In this document: positions 53,280-62,490 of the stretch, in pieces | How positions within the stretch are numbered: position 1 is the first letter of the stretch | How the letters are laid out: every line of letters starts with the position of its first letter | Origin: CBDDFV01 sp965227335 | GTDB lineage: Bacteria; Planctomycetota; Phycisphaerae; Phycisphaerales; SM1A02 | Direction of reading: 5' to 3' | NCBI GenBank assembly: GCA_965227335.1 | Contig: CBDDFV010000006.1 | Coordinates: forward strand, 62,001-126,000 | DNA: 64,000 nt | Position numbers and translations under genes: made by a program | The notes under the pieces: model-generated | The model's database searches: none | Told to the model about the DNA's origin: nothing | Seen by the model: only the letters and a program-made list of their open reading frames with translations

Positions 53280-55061
53280 ATGCCCCACACGACCGGAACA
53301 ACCCGATCCCCCGACCCGACCCGAACTCCCGGGCGCAAGTTCTGGCTCGTCGCGACCACGTTGACGCGTCACGGACGACGGCACTGGCGACAGTTCTCCC
53401 TCGGTGTTCTCGCGGCCGGCGCCGTCATCGCCGCCCGACTGGCCATGCCGTGGCCGCTCCGTGCCATCAGCGATCGCTGGATGACGGGCGAGGACGCCCG
53501 GTCATGGGTGCTCGATCTCGTGCCCGCCGGCGCCTCCGTCCCTCTCACGCTGGGCGCGGCGTTCCTTGTCATCCTCATCGTGCTGGGGCTTGCTGATGCG
53601 ATCGAGCGCCTCGCGTTCGCCCGATTCGCCATCGGCGCCGTGAAGGACCTGCGGGCCGAGGCGTTCGCTCGATCGATTCCCTCTGGTCACGCCCGGACGT
53701 CGCGGTCGGGAGATCTCGTCGCGCGGCTCGTCGGCGACGCGGCCCGGCTCAAAGCGGGCCTCAAGGGGTTCTTCGTCCACGTCGCGACCAACAGCGTCGT
53801 GTTCGCGGGCGTCACTGCGGTGCTGTTCCTGCTCGACAGCACGCTCGGCTGGATTTTCGCCCTGGCGTCGAGCGCGACGATGCTCGTCACCGGCCTCTGC
53901 GCCCGCCGCGTGTTCAAGCGCTCCCTGAAGAACCGCCGCAAGGAGGGAAGGATCGCGGAGACGATCGAAAACGCGCTGCGCGGGGGCGCGGACGAGAAGG
54001 CCTTCAAACGCCTCAATCGATCGAGCGGCGACGATGAGGCGTCCGTGACCCGCATCTCCGGCGTGGCGACCGGTCTGACGTACCTCATCTTCGGGGGCGC
54101 CGTGTTCGTAGCGCTCTGGCAGGGCGCGGCGGCGGTCGACGCGGGGACCCTCTCCCCCGGCGACATGGTCGTCTTCATGATGTATGTCCTCATGATGCGG
54201 GGTCCCATCGTGCGTCTGGCGCGACAGGGAACCCGGTCCGGCAAGATCTTTGCGGCCGGATACCGCCTCGCCCAGATCGTCGACCGTCCCCCTGCGTCCG
54301 CGGCTCCCGACGCCCCGGCGGTCGCCGACGATCCGACGCCCGGCCTGGATCTCGCCGACGTGGTGGTGCGCGGCTCGAAGGCGGGCCGGCGCGGACCCCG
54401 CCTCGGACCGATCGACCTGCGGCTCCTGCCCGGCGAGCACGTGGCGATCATCGGACCCCCCGGGGCGGGCAAGACGACGCTGCTGCGGGTCATCGCCGGG
54501 TCCCGGCGGGTCCACGCGGGCGACGTGTTCTGGAACGGCGAGCACCCGGCTGAATCGAGCGACCGCATCGCGGTTCTCACCGATCGGCCGCGCTGGGTCG
54601 AGCAAACGCTCTCGGATCTCCTCCCCGCGAGCGTGGCCGACCAGACAGACGCCCTGTCCGAGCTCATCGTCGGCATCGCCGCCCGCTTGCCGGACGGCTT
54701 TTCGACCCGGATCGCGGACAAGGATCTGTCCCCGGCCGAGCGTCGCGCGATCGCGCTGCTCAGTGTGCTCACGGCGCCGGCCGACCTCCGGATTCTCGAC
54801 GATCCGTTCGGGGGGCTTCCTCCCGCGGTCCGCGCCGCGGCCCTGCAGCACATCCGGAACGACGCCGCCGCGACGGTCGTGGCGGCGTTCTCCGACGACG
54901 ACGACATCGACCCGTGGTCATGCTTCGACCGCGTGGTGGAGCTCGATCGCGGACTCATCGCGAACCACGGCGTCGCGGAGGATCGCGACGACCACGACGT
55001 CGCCGCCGACGCGGCCGCGCATTCCGCCCCCGCCAGACTGATGGAAGTGAGGCGCCCATGA
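53280..55061 (+). CDS. ABC exporter (fused membrane and ATPase domains) with degenerate ATPase motifs
   Basis: 593 residues. The N-terminal membrane domain (about 35-330) has several hydrophobic segments. The ATPase domain (355-580) has a good Walker A (IGPPGAGKTT, about 390). However, the signature is DLSPAERRA rather than LSGGQ, the Walker B reads RILDDPFGG with Asp in place of the catalytic Glu, and the switch His is not visible (VVAAFSDDD). It may hydrolyse ATP slowly or act as a regulated flippase. The gene opens a five-gene operon; its stop overlaps the next start in ATGA. A weak -35/-10 pair (TTGATG at 53146) lies upstream. Confidence 0.85.
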   Translation: MPHTTGTTRSPDPTRTPGRKFWLVATTLTRHGRRHWRQFSLGVLAAGAVIAARLAMPWPLRAISDRWMTGEDARSWVLDLVPAGASVPLTLGAAFLVILIVLGLADAIERLAFARFAIGAVKDLRAEAFARSIPSGHARTSRSGDLVARLVGDAARLKAGLKGFFVHVATNSVVFAGVTAVLFLLDSTLGWIFALASSATMLVTGLCARRVFKRSLKNRRKEGRIAETIENALRGGADEKAFKRLNRSSGDDEASVTRISGVATGLTYLIFGGAVFVALWQGAAAVDAGTLSPGDMVVFMMYVLMMRGPIVRLARQGTRSGKIFAAGYRLAQIVDRPPASAAPDAPAVADDPTPGLDLADVVVRGSKAGRRGPRLGPIDLRLLPGEHVAIIGPPGAGKTTLLRVIAGSRRVHAGDVFWNGEHPAESSDRIAVLTDRPRWVEQTLSDLLPASVADQTDALSELIVGIAARLPDGFSTRIADKDLSPAERRAIALLSVLTAPADLRILDDPFGGLPPAVRAAALQHIRNDAAATVVAAFSDDDDIDPWSCFDRVVELDRGLIANHGVAEDRDDHDVAADAAAHSAPARLMEVRRP

Positions 55062-55828
55062 AAGAGGCTGTCATTCTCGCCGCCGGACGCGGACGTCGCC
55101 TGGAGCGCGTCTCGAACGGCCGGCCCAAGTGCCTGGTCCAGGTCGGCGGCGTGACGCTGATCGAACGCCAACTCACCATCCTGCGATCCGTGGGCATCAA
55201 GCGCATCACGGTGGTCGTCGGGCATCGCGCCGACGAGGTGCGGACGACCGTCGGCGATCGCGCCGCGTTCATCGAGAACGCACGGTACGCGGAGACCAAC
55301 AGTCTGTACTCATTATGGCTCGCCCGCGGGCGGGTTCGCGGCCCCTTCATGCTGATGAACGCCGATGTCCTCGCTCACCCCGACATCTATCATCGGGTGC
55401 TCGCCCACGCCGGGTGCGCCCTGGCGTACGACAGCGAGTCCGGCGACGACGATGAGCACATGAAGGTGTCCGTCGACCGCGAAGGCTGCATCACCGAAAT
55501 GAGCAAGGCTCTGCCCGACGAACGGACCGAAGGGGAGAACGTCGGCGTTCTGCAGTTCGACGCCGACGGCGCTCGTCTCCTGTTCGACGCCGCGGAGACG
55601 CTCATCCAGGCGGGCGATGTGAACGCCTGGGCGCCGCAGGCGGTGAGTCGACTGAGCGCGGTCCGGCCCATCCGCGCGGTGGACATCGCCGGCCTGCCGT
55701 GGACCGAGATCGACTTCCCCGAGGACCTGCAGGCCGCCGACCGGCACGTCAGTCCCGTCATCGAACGCGGCCGCTGGACCATCGACACCCGGCCCGCCCG
55801 TGATCACATGACCTCCATCGCCAGTTGA
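55058..55828 (+). CDS. Sugar/choline-type nucleotidyltransferase
   Basis: 256 residues. The N-terminal signature AVILAAGRGRRLERVSNGRP with KCLVQVGG marks the nucleotidyltransferase fold, and FMLMNADVLAHPDIY supplies the metal-binding Asp. The length and the pattern TNSLYSLWLAR resemble CTP:phosphocholine cytidylyltransferases (LicC-like) and related sugar-1-phosphate enzymes; I cannot tell them apart by reading. The start overlaps the ABC gene stop. With the CDP-glycerol-type transferase and the choline-kinase-like gene downstream, it probably makes the activated donor (CDP-linked) for a surface polymer. Confidence 0.82.
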   Translation: MKEAVILAAGRGRRLERVSNGRPKCLVQVGGVTLIERQLTILRSVGIKRITVVVGHRADEVRTTVGDRAAFIENARYAETNSLYSLWLARGRVRGPFMLMNADVLAHPDIYHRVLAHAGCALAYDSESGDDDEHMKVSVDREGCITEMSKALPDERTEGENVGVLQFDADGARLLFDAAETLIQAGDVNAWAPQAVSRLSAVRPIRAVDIAGLPWTEIDFPEDLQAADRHVSPVIERGRWTIDTRPARDHMTSIAS

Positions 55829-55851
55829 CGCCGCTCCCCAGGATGACCCCC

Positions 55852-56946
55852 ATGCGTGCTCTGTTCACCGGCTACGCCCCCGTTCATTTCGTCTGCTTCC
55901 GCCCGCTGTTCGACCGCCTGCGGGCCTGCCCGGACATGCAGGTCTTCGTCTCCGGCGGGCTCCGCACCGCGACCGACGACGGGTACGACTACGACCTCGA
56001 CGCCCTCTACGACCCGTTCGACGTGCCGGCCGAGAACCGCCTGCCCGTCGAGACGATCGCCGAGCAGGACTTCGACGTCCTCTTCGGCGCCAACACCAAA
56101 CTCATCACGCCGCGCTCGGTCGATACGCGAATCCAGATCTTTCACGGCATCTCGTTCCGCAACAAGGCGGTGCGTCCCGACAACATGTCGTGCGACCACT
56201 ACTTCGTCGTCGGACCCTACATGCGCCGTCGGTTCGAGGACGCGGGACTCTTCCACGAAGACGATCCCCGCGCCGTCTCGATCGGGTTCATGAAGACCGA
56301 TCGTCTCCGCGACGGATCGCTTGATCAGGACGCAGTCCGCACGTCGTTCGGCTTCGACGGCTCACGACCGGTCCTGCTCTACGCCCCGACCGGACAGAAG
56401 CACAACTCGCTCGAGACCATGGGCGAAGCCGTCATCGAACGACTGCTCGAGACGCAGCGCTACCACCTGCTCATCAAACTGCACGACCATCCCAAACGCG
56501 GGGATATCAACTGGCGCGAACGACTGCAGCCGCTCCTCGGCGATCACGGCCGCGTCGTGAACGACTTCGACATCGCTCCCGCCATGGTCGCGTCAGATCT
56601 GCTCATCAGCGACGCGTCCTCGGTCTCCAACGAATACGCCCTCCTCGACCGCCCCATGGTGTTCCTCGACGTACCCCGACTCATCGAACGCGCCCGCCGG
56701 GCCGAATCGTCGATGGTGGATCTCGACACCTGGGGACGGCGCGGCGGGGCGACCTGTCCCGGGCCCGATGAGATCGCCGACCTCGTCGAAGATGCGCTCG
56801 ATCACCCCCATCAGCACGCCGACGTCCGACACGACATGGTCGCCGACCTGTTCTACAACCCCGGGGCAGCGACGCAGGCCGCGACCTCCTGGATGGAGCG
56901 CACGCTCGGCCTCTCCAGTCGCGCGAACGCGTCGGTCGGGGTCTGA
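55852..56946 (+). CDS. CDP-glycerol glycerophosphotransferase family protein
   Basis: 364 residues from ATG 55852, chosen because AGGA lies 8 nt upstream; earlier starts at 55843 and 55825 are possible. The sequence follows the TagB/TagF-type poly(glycerol-phosphate) transferase family: IQIFHGISFRNKAV, VLLYAPTGQKHN, YHLLIKLHDHP and LLISDASSVSNEYALLDRP. The final stretch with Asp-Ala-Ser-Ser is the usual conserved donor-site motif. No membrane segment is obvious, so it is probably peripheral at the inner membrane. It would transfer glycerol-phosphate or a related unit to a growing polymer, 23 nt after the nucleotidyltransferase gene. Confidence 0.85.
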   Translation: MRALFTGYAPVHFVCFRPLFDRLRACPDMQVFVSGGLRTATDDGYDYDLDALYDPFDVPAENRLPVETIAEQDFDVLFGANTKLITPRSVDTRIQIFHGISFRNKAVRPDNMSCDHYFVVGPYMRRRFEDAGLFHEDDPRAVSIGFMKTDRLRDGSLDQDAVRTSFGFDGSRPVLLYAPTGQKHNSLETMGEAVIERLLETQRYHLLIKLHDHPKRGDINWRERLQPLLGDHGRVVNDFDIAPAMVASDLLISDASSVSNEYALLDRPMVFLDVPRLIERARRAESSMVDLDTWGRRGGATCPGPDEIADLVEDALDHPHQHADVRHDMVADLFYNPGAATQAATSWMERTLGLSSRANASVGV

Positions 56947-56965
56947 CGTGTCGTGCCCACCGACC

Positions 56966-58351
56966 ATGACGAAGGCGTCCGCTTCGTCCGACGTCCATGA
57001 CGCCGCGCCCGATCCCGTACTTCGATGCATCGACGCCCTGCGTGACCCCGGGGGGCTCCAGACGGAACTCGAAGCCGCATGGTCGTCGGCTGGCGAGGGC
57101 CTTGCGATCGAGCACGTCGAGGTTCGGCTGGTTCACTACCGTCCGCATCGAGGCGGCCGCCTGATCGTTCTCGTCGAAGGTCGCGATGCGGCTGGCGCTT
57201 CGATCCGCCAGGATGTCTTCATCCAGGTGTTCCTGACCGTGGAGGCGGCGCATCGCCGATACGACCGCGTCCGGAAGCATCCCCTCCGCAGCGCGGCGCC
57301 GCCGGTCGTGCTTCTGTCCTCGTGGCCCGCGCTCGCCTGGTCGCTTCCGAACGGGCCGCGGCTGCGGCCGGCCAAGGTCGGATTCCGCCCGAAGAAACTT
57401 CGTCGTCTGCTCCGCAAGCTGGCCCGGAATCGCGAACTGCCGGTCGAATGCGTCCCCCGCCGGCCGACCCCGCCGCGCCTCGTCCGCTATGTGCCGCGCA
57501 AACGCGCGCTGTTTCGGCTCGATCCCATCCCGGGCTGGCCGCTCGGCGCGTTGTATCTCAAGGTCTACGAGCCGGGCCGTTACCAAACGGCCCGAAAAAA
57601 CCTGAAGCAGGTCCGAAGGGCGTACAAGGCCGGCGAACTCCGATTCAAGACGCCGCGCGTGGTCGTTTCGAGCCGACGACGCCGGACCGTGGTGATGACC
57701 CAGGTGCCGGGCCGGCCGCTGACCGACGTGATGTACGACAATCCCGTCATCCTGGCCCAGGTTGGCGACGCGATTGCATCACTTCACGCCGGGCCCGTGG
57801 TCCCGGCGTCGACGTGGACCGCGTCCGGCGAATACGGCGCGCTGGGTTCGGCGGCGGATGACCTGACGCTCGCCCTGCCCGAGCTCGCGGCTCCGCTGGA
57901 CGAACTCCGGGGCGTTCTCGGGCCGCTGACGCCTGACGTGCACTCGTCGAGGCCGATTCACGGCAATCTGTTCGGCGATCAGATTCTCATCAAGCACGAG
58001 CGCGTGTCGATCGTGGACTGGGATGATCTCGCCGTCGGCGATCCGATGTACGACGTGGGGCGGCTCTCCTCCCACGTCGTCTACGTCGGCCTGCGCGACG
58101 AACGGTCCGGCGCGAGCGTGCGTCGGGCGGTCGACGACCTGTGCCGCGCGTACGGTGCAGGCGGCGGCGAGATTGACCCGCCCCGTTTCCGCTGGCACGT
58201 CCTGACCGCGATGGTCATCCGCGTCAAGATCTCAGCACTGCGGCCGGTTCCGGACGGCTGGGCCGGACTCACCCGCGACATCGTGCGCCGGACGGTCGAC
58301 GCTGCGGGAGCGGGCGACGACTGGTTCGACGTGCTCACCTGCGACCGCTGA
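56966..58351 (+). CDS. Choline-kinase-like (APH-family) phosphotransferase with altered catalytic motif
   Basis: 461 residues from ATG 56966 (GTG 56948 is an alternative). The C-terminal half has the aminoglycoside-phosphotransferase/choline-kinase pattern: ALYLKVYEPGRY, VVMTQVPGRPLTDVM, PIHGNLFGDQILI and VSIVDWDDLAVGDPMYDVG. The usual HGDxHxxN is here HGN with GDQ, so the catalytic Asp is replaced by Asn. The DWDD metal motif is kept. The N-terminal 200 residues are unassigned. By context a role in making phosphocholine or a similar head group is attractive, but the motif change may mean a different reaction or a binding role. It is 19 nt after the transferase gene. Confidence 0.75.
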   Translation: MTKASASSDVHDAAPDPVLRCIDALRDPGGLQTELEAAWSSAGEGLAIEHVEVRLVHYRPHRGGRLIVLVEGRDAAGASIRQDVFIQVFLTVEAAHRRYDRVRKHPLRSAAPPVVLLSSWPALAWSLPNGPRLRPAKVGFRPKKLRRLLRKLARNRELPVECVPRRPTPPRLVRYVPRKRALFRLDPIPGWPLGALYLKVYEPGRYQTARKNLKQVRRAYKAGELRFKTPRVVVSSRRRRTVVMTQVPGRPLTDVMYDNPVILAQVGDAIASLHAGPVVPASTWTASGEYGALGSAADDLTLALPELAAPLDELRGVLGPLTPDVHSSRPIHGNLFGDQILIKHERVSIVDWDDLAVGDPMYDVGRLSSHVVYVGLRDERSGASVRRAVDDLCRAYGAGGGEIDPPRFRWHVLTAMVIRVKISALRPVPDGWAGLTRDIVRRTVDAAGAGDDWFDVLTCDR

Positions 58352-58362
58352 CGGAGCGAACC

Positions 58363-59646
58363 GTGCACATCCTCCCTGCGTTCTTCGGGTCCGCCCTCCT
58401 CGCCGCCACGCCGGCGCCGTCGACTCCGGAGACCGCCGCGGCGATCGTGCACGAGTTGCATCGCGAGCTCGAGACGCTCCGCGCCGAGCGAGCCGACGTT
58501 GATCGCCGGCGGGAGACCGAGCTACGTCTCCTCGCCGCCGACGTCATCGAACACTCGTCCCGTCGTCTGTCGTTGCGCGACGATCGCCTGCTGCGGGCGG
58601 GGCCGAAGGGATTCGAACTTCGCTCCGCGGACGATGACTTCTCGCTCGAGGTGGAAGGCCAGCTCCAGGTGCGGTGGGCGCTGTCGAAGACGACGGTCCG
58701 GAACGACCGAGACAGCACGAGATCCGGGTTCGAGCTCCGACGGACCAAGCTGTCGTTCAGCGGCCACGTTGTGGATCGCGACTGGCGGTACCGCGTGAAG
58801 ATGGCCTTCGGGTCGGACTCGGGGGACGCCCGGCTGCAGAGCGTGTGGCTTCGTCGCCGCCTCTCGAAGCACTGGGATGTGCGCGGCGGACAGTTCAAGC
58901 TCGCCCTGCTGCGGGAGGAGCGGGTGTCAAGTCGACGCCAGTTGCTCGTCGAACGGTCGCTGGTCGACCGGGAGTTCCGCCCGGGGTTCTCGAAGGCTCT
59001 CGAGATCGTCGGGCGCAGCGACCACTTCGGTCTGACGGTGGCCGTCAGCGACGGTCTCCGCAGCAGCAACACCGACGCGCTCGCGCGAGACGTGGAGTAC
59101 GCGTTCACCGGCCGCGTCGAATGGCAGTCCGGCGACGACTGGTCGCGGTTCTCAGACTTCACGAGTCCGCCGGGGTCCGGCGCGGCGGTTCTGCTGGGAG
59201 CGGCCGCGCATGTGGAGCGCGAGGAATCCGGCGGCGACCGATCGGAGGAGCGTCTGTGGCGCTGGACCGCGGACGCCTCGCTTGAACTGGACGGCGCGAA
59301 TCTCTTCGCCGCCGTCATCGGCGACCGGATCGAGGCGCACTCGGGTCCGCACGAGACCCGGATCGGATTCGTGGCGCACGGCGGGCTCTACGTGCACGAT
59401 TCGATCGAGATCTTCGCCCGCTACGAGTACGGCGACGCCGGCGATGCGTCGGCGAAGCTCAGCGTTGTCACCACCGGGTTCAACTGGTATCGCAACGGCC
59501 ACCGGCTCAAGACGACGGCGGACATCGGCTATGCGTTCAACGGCGTCACCCGGACATGGGCGTCGGACGGCGCCGCCTGGCGTCGCGATCGCGATGACGA
59601 CGACGGCCAGATCGTCGCGCGACTCCAACTGCAACTTCTCTTCTGA
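58363..59646 (+). CDS. OprP/OprO-like outer-membrane porin
   Basis: 427 residues from GTG 58363, after GGAG. A signal peptide ends near TPAPS (about residue 20). A short coiled-coil (ELETLRAERADVDRRRE) comes next. The rest alternates short beta strands and turns: GFELRSADDDFSLEVEGQLQ, RRTKLSFSGHVVDRDWRYRV and VRGGQFKLALLREER, all typical of phosphate-selective porins O and P. It ends in Phe, as outer-membrane barrels do. It closes the five-gene operon, 11 nt after the phosphotransferase gene. It could carry phosphate or polymer precursors across the outer membrane. Confidence 0.82.
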   Translation: MHILPAFFGSALLAATPAPSTPETAAAIVHELHRELETLRAERADVDRRRETELRLLAADVIEHSSRRLSLRDDRLLRAGPKGFELRSADDDFSLEVEGQLQVRWALSKTTVRNDRDSTRSGFELRRTKLSFSGHVVDRDWRYRVKMAFGSDSGDARLQSVWLRRRLSKHWDVRGGQFKLALLREERVSSRRQLLVERSLVDREFRPGFSKALEIVGRSDHFGLTVAVSDGLRSSNTDALARDVEYAFTGRVEWQSGDDWSRFSDFTSPPGSGAAVLLGAAAHVEREESGGDRSEERLWRWTADASLELDGANLFAAVIGDRIEAHSGPHETRIGFVAHGGLYVHDSIEIFARYEYGDAGDASAKLSVVTTGFNWYRNGHRLKTTADIGYAFNGVTRTWASDGAAWRRDRDDDDGQIVARLQLQLLF

Positions 59647-59659
59647 TCGCAGACGCCGC

Positions 59660-62479
59660 TCAGCCCGGGGGGCCGATGATGACGAACGGCGCCCATTGCA
59701 CCACGTGCGCGCCGCGCTCGATCGCCTCGCGACACGCGGCCCGGAATGCGGCGGGCAGGGATGCGTCTTCGTCTTCACGCCACCGCTGGTAGACCCGGGA
59801 CATCAGGTCCGCGGCGCTGGCGTCCTCGACAGCCCAGAGACTGGCGACGATGGTTCCCGCGCCCCCGACGGTCAGGCCGCGCACGAGCCCCACGAGTTCA
59901 TCCGCGCCGCCCACCGCCTGCCGTCCGGTATGGCAGCCGCTGAGGACGACGGTCGCGCCGTTGAGCCTGAGGCGGGCGATCTGGTCGACGGTCATCCACC
60001 CATCGGCCAGACGAACGCCGGATGCGTCGGGCGTCTCGGGCAGGAAACGCGCATGACAGGCCAGGTGCACGAGATCCGCTCGACCGGATGATGCGACGAC
60101 CGCGGCCGCCGTGGCGTCGCGATCGATCAGGACGGTGTCCGCGTCGAGGATGCCCGCAATCCGGGAGGCCTCTTCGCCGATCATCGGGGCGTCGGCGTCC
60201 GGCGCGCCGACGACCATCGCGTGACGCGGGACGGCGGCCGGGCGAAGGTACCGCAGCAGACCGACGCTCGGAGCCGCGAGAATCTCGTGGGTCTCAATGA
60301 GATGTCGGCGTCCGTCGAACAACGCCGCGAACGGAGCCGCGTGCAACATCCCGTGCGGCACGATGAGCAGTCGCTCGGCCCCGGCGAGATGAATGAGCAA
60401 GGGCGCGAAGATCAGATCATGCAGGACGACGAGGTCTTCACGCGCCTCGGCCGCGAGCGGCGCGGCGTCCCGTCCGCTTCCGATCCAGGCGACGGCCCGT
60501 CGAAGCTGAAACTGCAGATCCTCGATCGCCGTCGCAATGGACGACCGAGGCCCCAGATCCACGGCCGCGATTTCGCCCGCATTAAGGACGAGAGCGAGCA
60601 CGCGTTCACGGGCGACGTAGTACGAGACGACGGCCGTCGACGCGTTGCTGACGCGTTGAACATCGTCGACGCTCCCCGGCGCGACGACGGCGGCGCCGCC
60701 GGTGCGTGACGCAGCGAGACGGCCCTCCGCCGCGTCGAGCGCGGCTTCGGTCTCTGCGAGTTGCGCGCTCCACTCGGCGTCGATCCCGGAGTCCGGATCG
60801 TCGAGCCGGGCGAAGAGGGCGTTGAGACGCCGCCGTTGCGACGCGACCTCGGACGCCAGACGTTGCGCCGCCCGATCGCCGTCAGAATGCGGAGACTCGA
60901 TGTCAGGATCGAGCACGCCCGCGACGATGTCGAGCAGGGCGCGGCTCCGAGCCTGCTCGGCGACCTTGAACGCCTCCTGAAGAGACGCCGGATCGCCGCG
61001 CTTCACAAGCGCGAGGACAAGATCGTCGAACGCGGCCGTTCGGTCGCCGAGAAACGCAGCGCGAAGCCGCTCGGCCTGCAGCGACCCGCGGACGCGGTCA
61101 ATCTGTCGGACGGCCTCGCGCAGATCCTCCAGCGCCGCATCGTCCTCCCCCCGGGCTTCCCGGACGCCGGCTCGGACATGAAGCAGGTCGGCCAGACGCG
61201 GCGCGACGTCGGCGACGGTCACCGCGGCCAGGCCGGCGGTCACGTGCGTCTCCGCGTCGTCGAGATCGCCGTTCGCGAGCGCGGCGACGGCGAGATGATG
61301 TCGCACGTGGGCGGCGTCCACAGGTCGGTCGCGCAGGGCGTTCAGGGCGGCGCTCCAGTGTGCGACCGCGTCCTCACGTTGATCGGCGGCGAAGGCAAGT
61401 TCGCCGGCGGCGATCCGGGCGTGCGCGGCGGAGACGGCGTGACTCAGTTGATCGAACGTCTCCGTCGCCCGGCGCAACGCCTCCGTCGCCCCGGGGATCT
61501 CCCCCCGTCGCAGGAGCAGACGCCCGTAGCCGACGCGGGCCCGCGCGCTCTCGAGACGCAGGTCGTGCTCATCGAGGACGGCGATGGCGCCGGCGAATGT
61601 CAGCTCCGCGATGCCGGCGAGTCCGGCCGACGCAAAGACCTCCGCCTGCTCACAGGTCAGACGGGCGAGATCGCCGGGGGCTGACCCGTCGTCGAGCGTC
61701 CGCCGGGCGTGCTCGAAGTGATACAGCGACTCGCGGAGGCGACCCTGCCGAGCCAGCAAATCCGCAAGATTACCTTCGGCGATGCCGGCTCCGCGCCGAA
61801 CGCCGGCGGCGTCGAACGCCTGGAATGCGGCCCGGAACGCCGCCTCCGCTGCGTCGAACTCGTTGAGCTCAAGCAGGACCTCGGCGCGATTGCTGTCGAT
61901 CTGCGCGGCGACGACGGGATCGCCGCCGAGGACGGCGCGGGCCCGGTCGAAACAGCCGAGGGCTTCGCGGGGCTCGTTCCGGAGGCGATGTCCGATTCCC
62001 AGGTTGGCTTCGGCCCGCGCCGCAAGTTCGTCCTCGCCGGCCTCCATGAACGCCGCCCGGGCCTGCTGACCCACCTGCATTGACTCGACGCCGCGCCCGA
62101 GGCGGTCCAGCACCTGCATCATCGCCATGCGGGCTCGCGCCGCGTCGACGGGAGCGTGGGCGGCCTCGGCCAGCTCCACGGCCGCCGTGGCCATCGCCAG
62201 CGCCTCGTCGTGTCGATTGGCGTAAGCCAGGGCCTGCGCCGCAACCCGACGCGTGCAGGAGCGCGCACGCCCGACGCCGTGCTCGTCGGCGAGGGCGACG
62301 AGCGACTGCGTGACGTCGATGGCGCGGCCGAGGTCGTCGATGATGAGCCGCGCGACCTGCTCGGCAAGCTCGATCAGCGTCGCCTCGGGATCACTGTGTG
62401 CGGCCAGCCAAGCCGACCGCGAGCGGTCGTCGAGCTGCAGGAGATCGGTCAGCGGCGATGGCGAGACGGGGTCGCGCAT
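59660..62479 (-). CDS. TPR-CHAT caspase-family protease
   Basis: 939 residues. The N-terminal 480 residues are TPR repeats (ALAYANRHDEALAMATAAVE, EARANLGIGHRLRNEPREAL). A helical linker with many Ala/Asp follows. The CHAT domain spans about 640-935. The predicted catalytic pair is His in LVHLACHARF (about 805) and Cys in VVLSGCHTG (about 846), followed by VGLVRGLTVGGAGTIVASLW. CHAT proteases are caspase relatives that cut protein targets after activation. In type III-E CRISPR systems a TPR-CHAT protein is RNA-triggered, but no CRISPR is present here. It follows a sigma factor gene and an anti-sigma-like gene, with 11 nt separation, suggesting proteolysis or sensing linked to transcription. 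It may also be a stress or defence effector. Confidence 0.88.
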   Translation of the reverse strand: MRDPVSPSPLTDLLQLDDRSRSAWLAAHSDPEATLIELAEQVARLIIDDLGRAIDVTQSLVALADEHGVGRARSCTRRVAAQALAYANRHDEALAMATAAVELAEAAHAPVDAARARMAMMQVLDRLGRGVESMQVGQQARAAFMEAGEDELAARAEANLGIGHRLRNEPREALGCFDRARAVLGGDPVVAAQIDSNRAEVLLELNEFDAAEAAFRAAFQAFDAAGVRRGAGIAEGNLADLLARQGRLRESLYHFEHARRTLDDGSAPGDLARLTCEQAEVFASAGLAGIAELTFAGAIAVLDEHDLRLESARARVGYGRLLLRRGEIPGATEALRRATETFDQLSHAVSAAHARIAAGELAFAADQREDAVAHWSAALNALRDRPVDAAHVRHHLAVAALANGDLDDAETHVTAGLAAVTVADVAPRLADLLHVRAGVREARGEDDAALEDLREAVRQIDRVRGSLQAERLRAAFLGDRTAAFDDLVLALVKRGDPASLQEAFKVAEQARSRALLDIVAGVLDPDIESPHSDGDRAAQRLASEVASQRRRLNALFARLDDPDSGIDAEWSAQLAETEAALDAAEGRLAASRTGGAAVVAPGSVDDVQRVSNASTAVVSYYVARERVLALVLNAGEIAAVDLGPRSSIATAIEDLQFQLRRAVAWIGSGRDAAPLAAEAREDLVVLHDLIFAPLLIHLAGAERLLIVPHGMLHAAPFAALFDGRRHLIETHEILAAPSVGLLRYLRPAAVPRHAMVVGAPDADAPMIGEEASRIAGILDADTVLIDRDATAAAVVASSGRADLVHLACHARFLPETPDASGVRLADGWMTVDQIARLRLNGATVVLSGCHTGRQAVGGADELVGLVRGLTVGGAGTIVASLWAVEDASAADLMSRVYQRWREDEDASLPAAFRAACREAIERGAHVVQWAPFVIIGPPG

Positions 62480-62490
62480 GACGGCCCCGG

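Noticed and set aside
59660..62479. Type III-E CRISPR (Craspase) partner
   Set aside because: The protein is TPR-CHAT, but no CRISPR array, Cas7-like gene or RNA-guided effector lies nearby.
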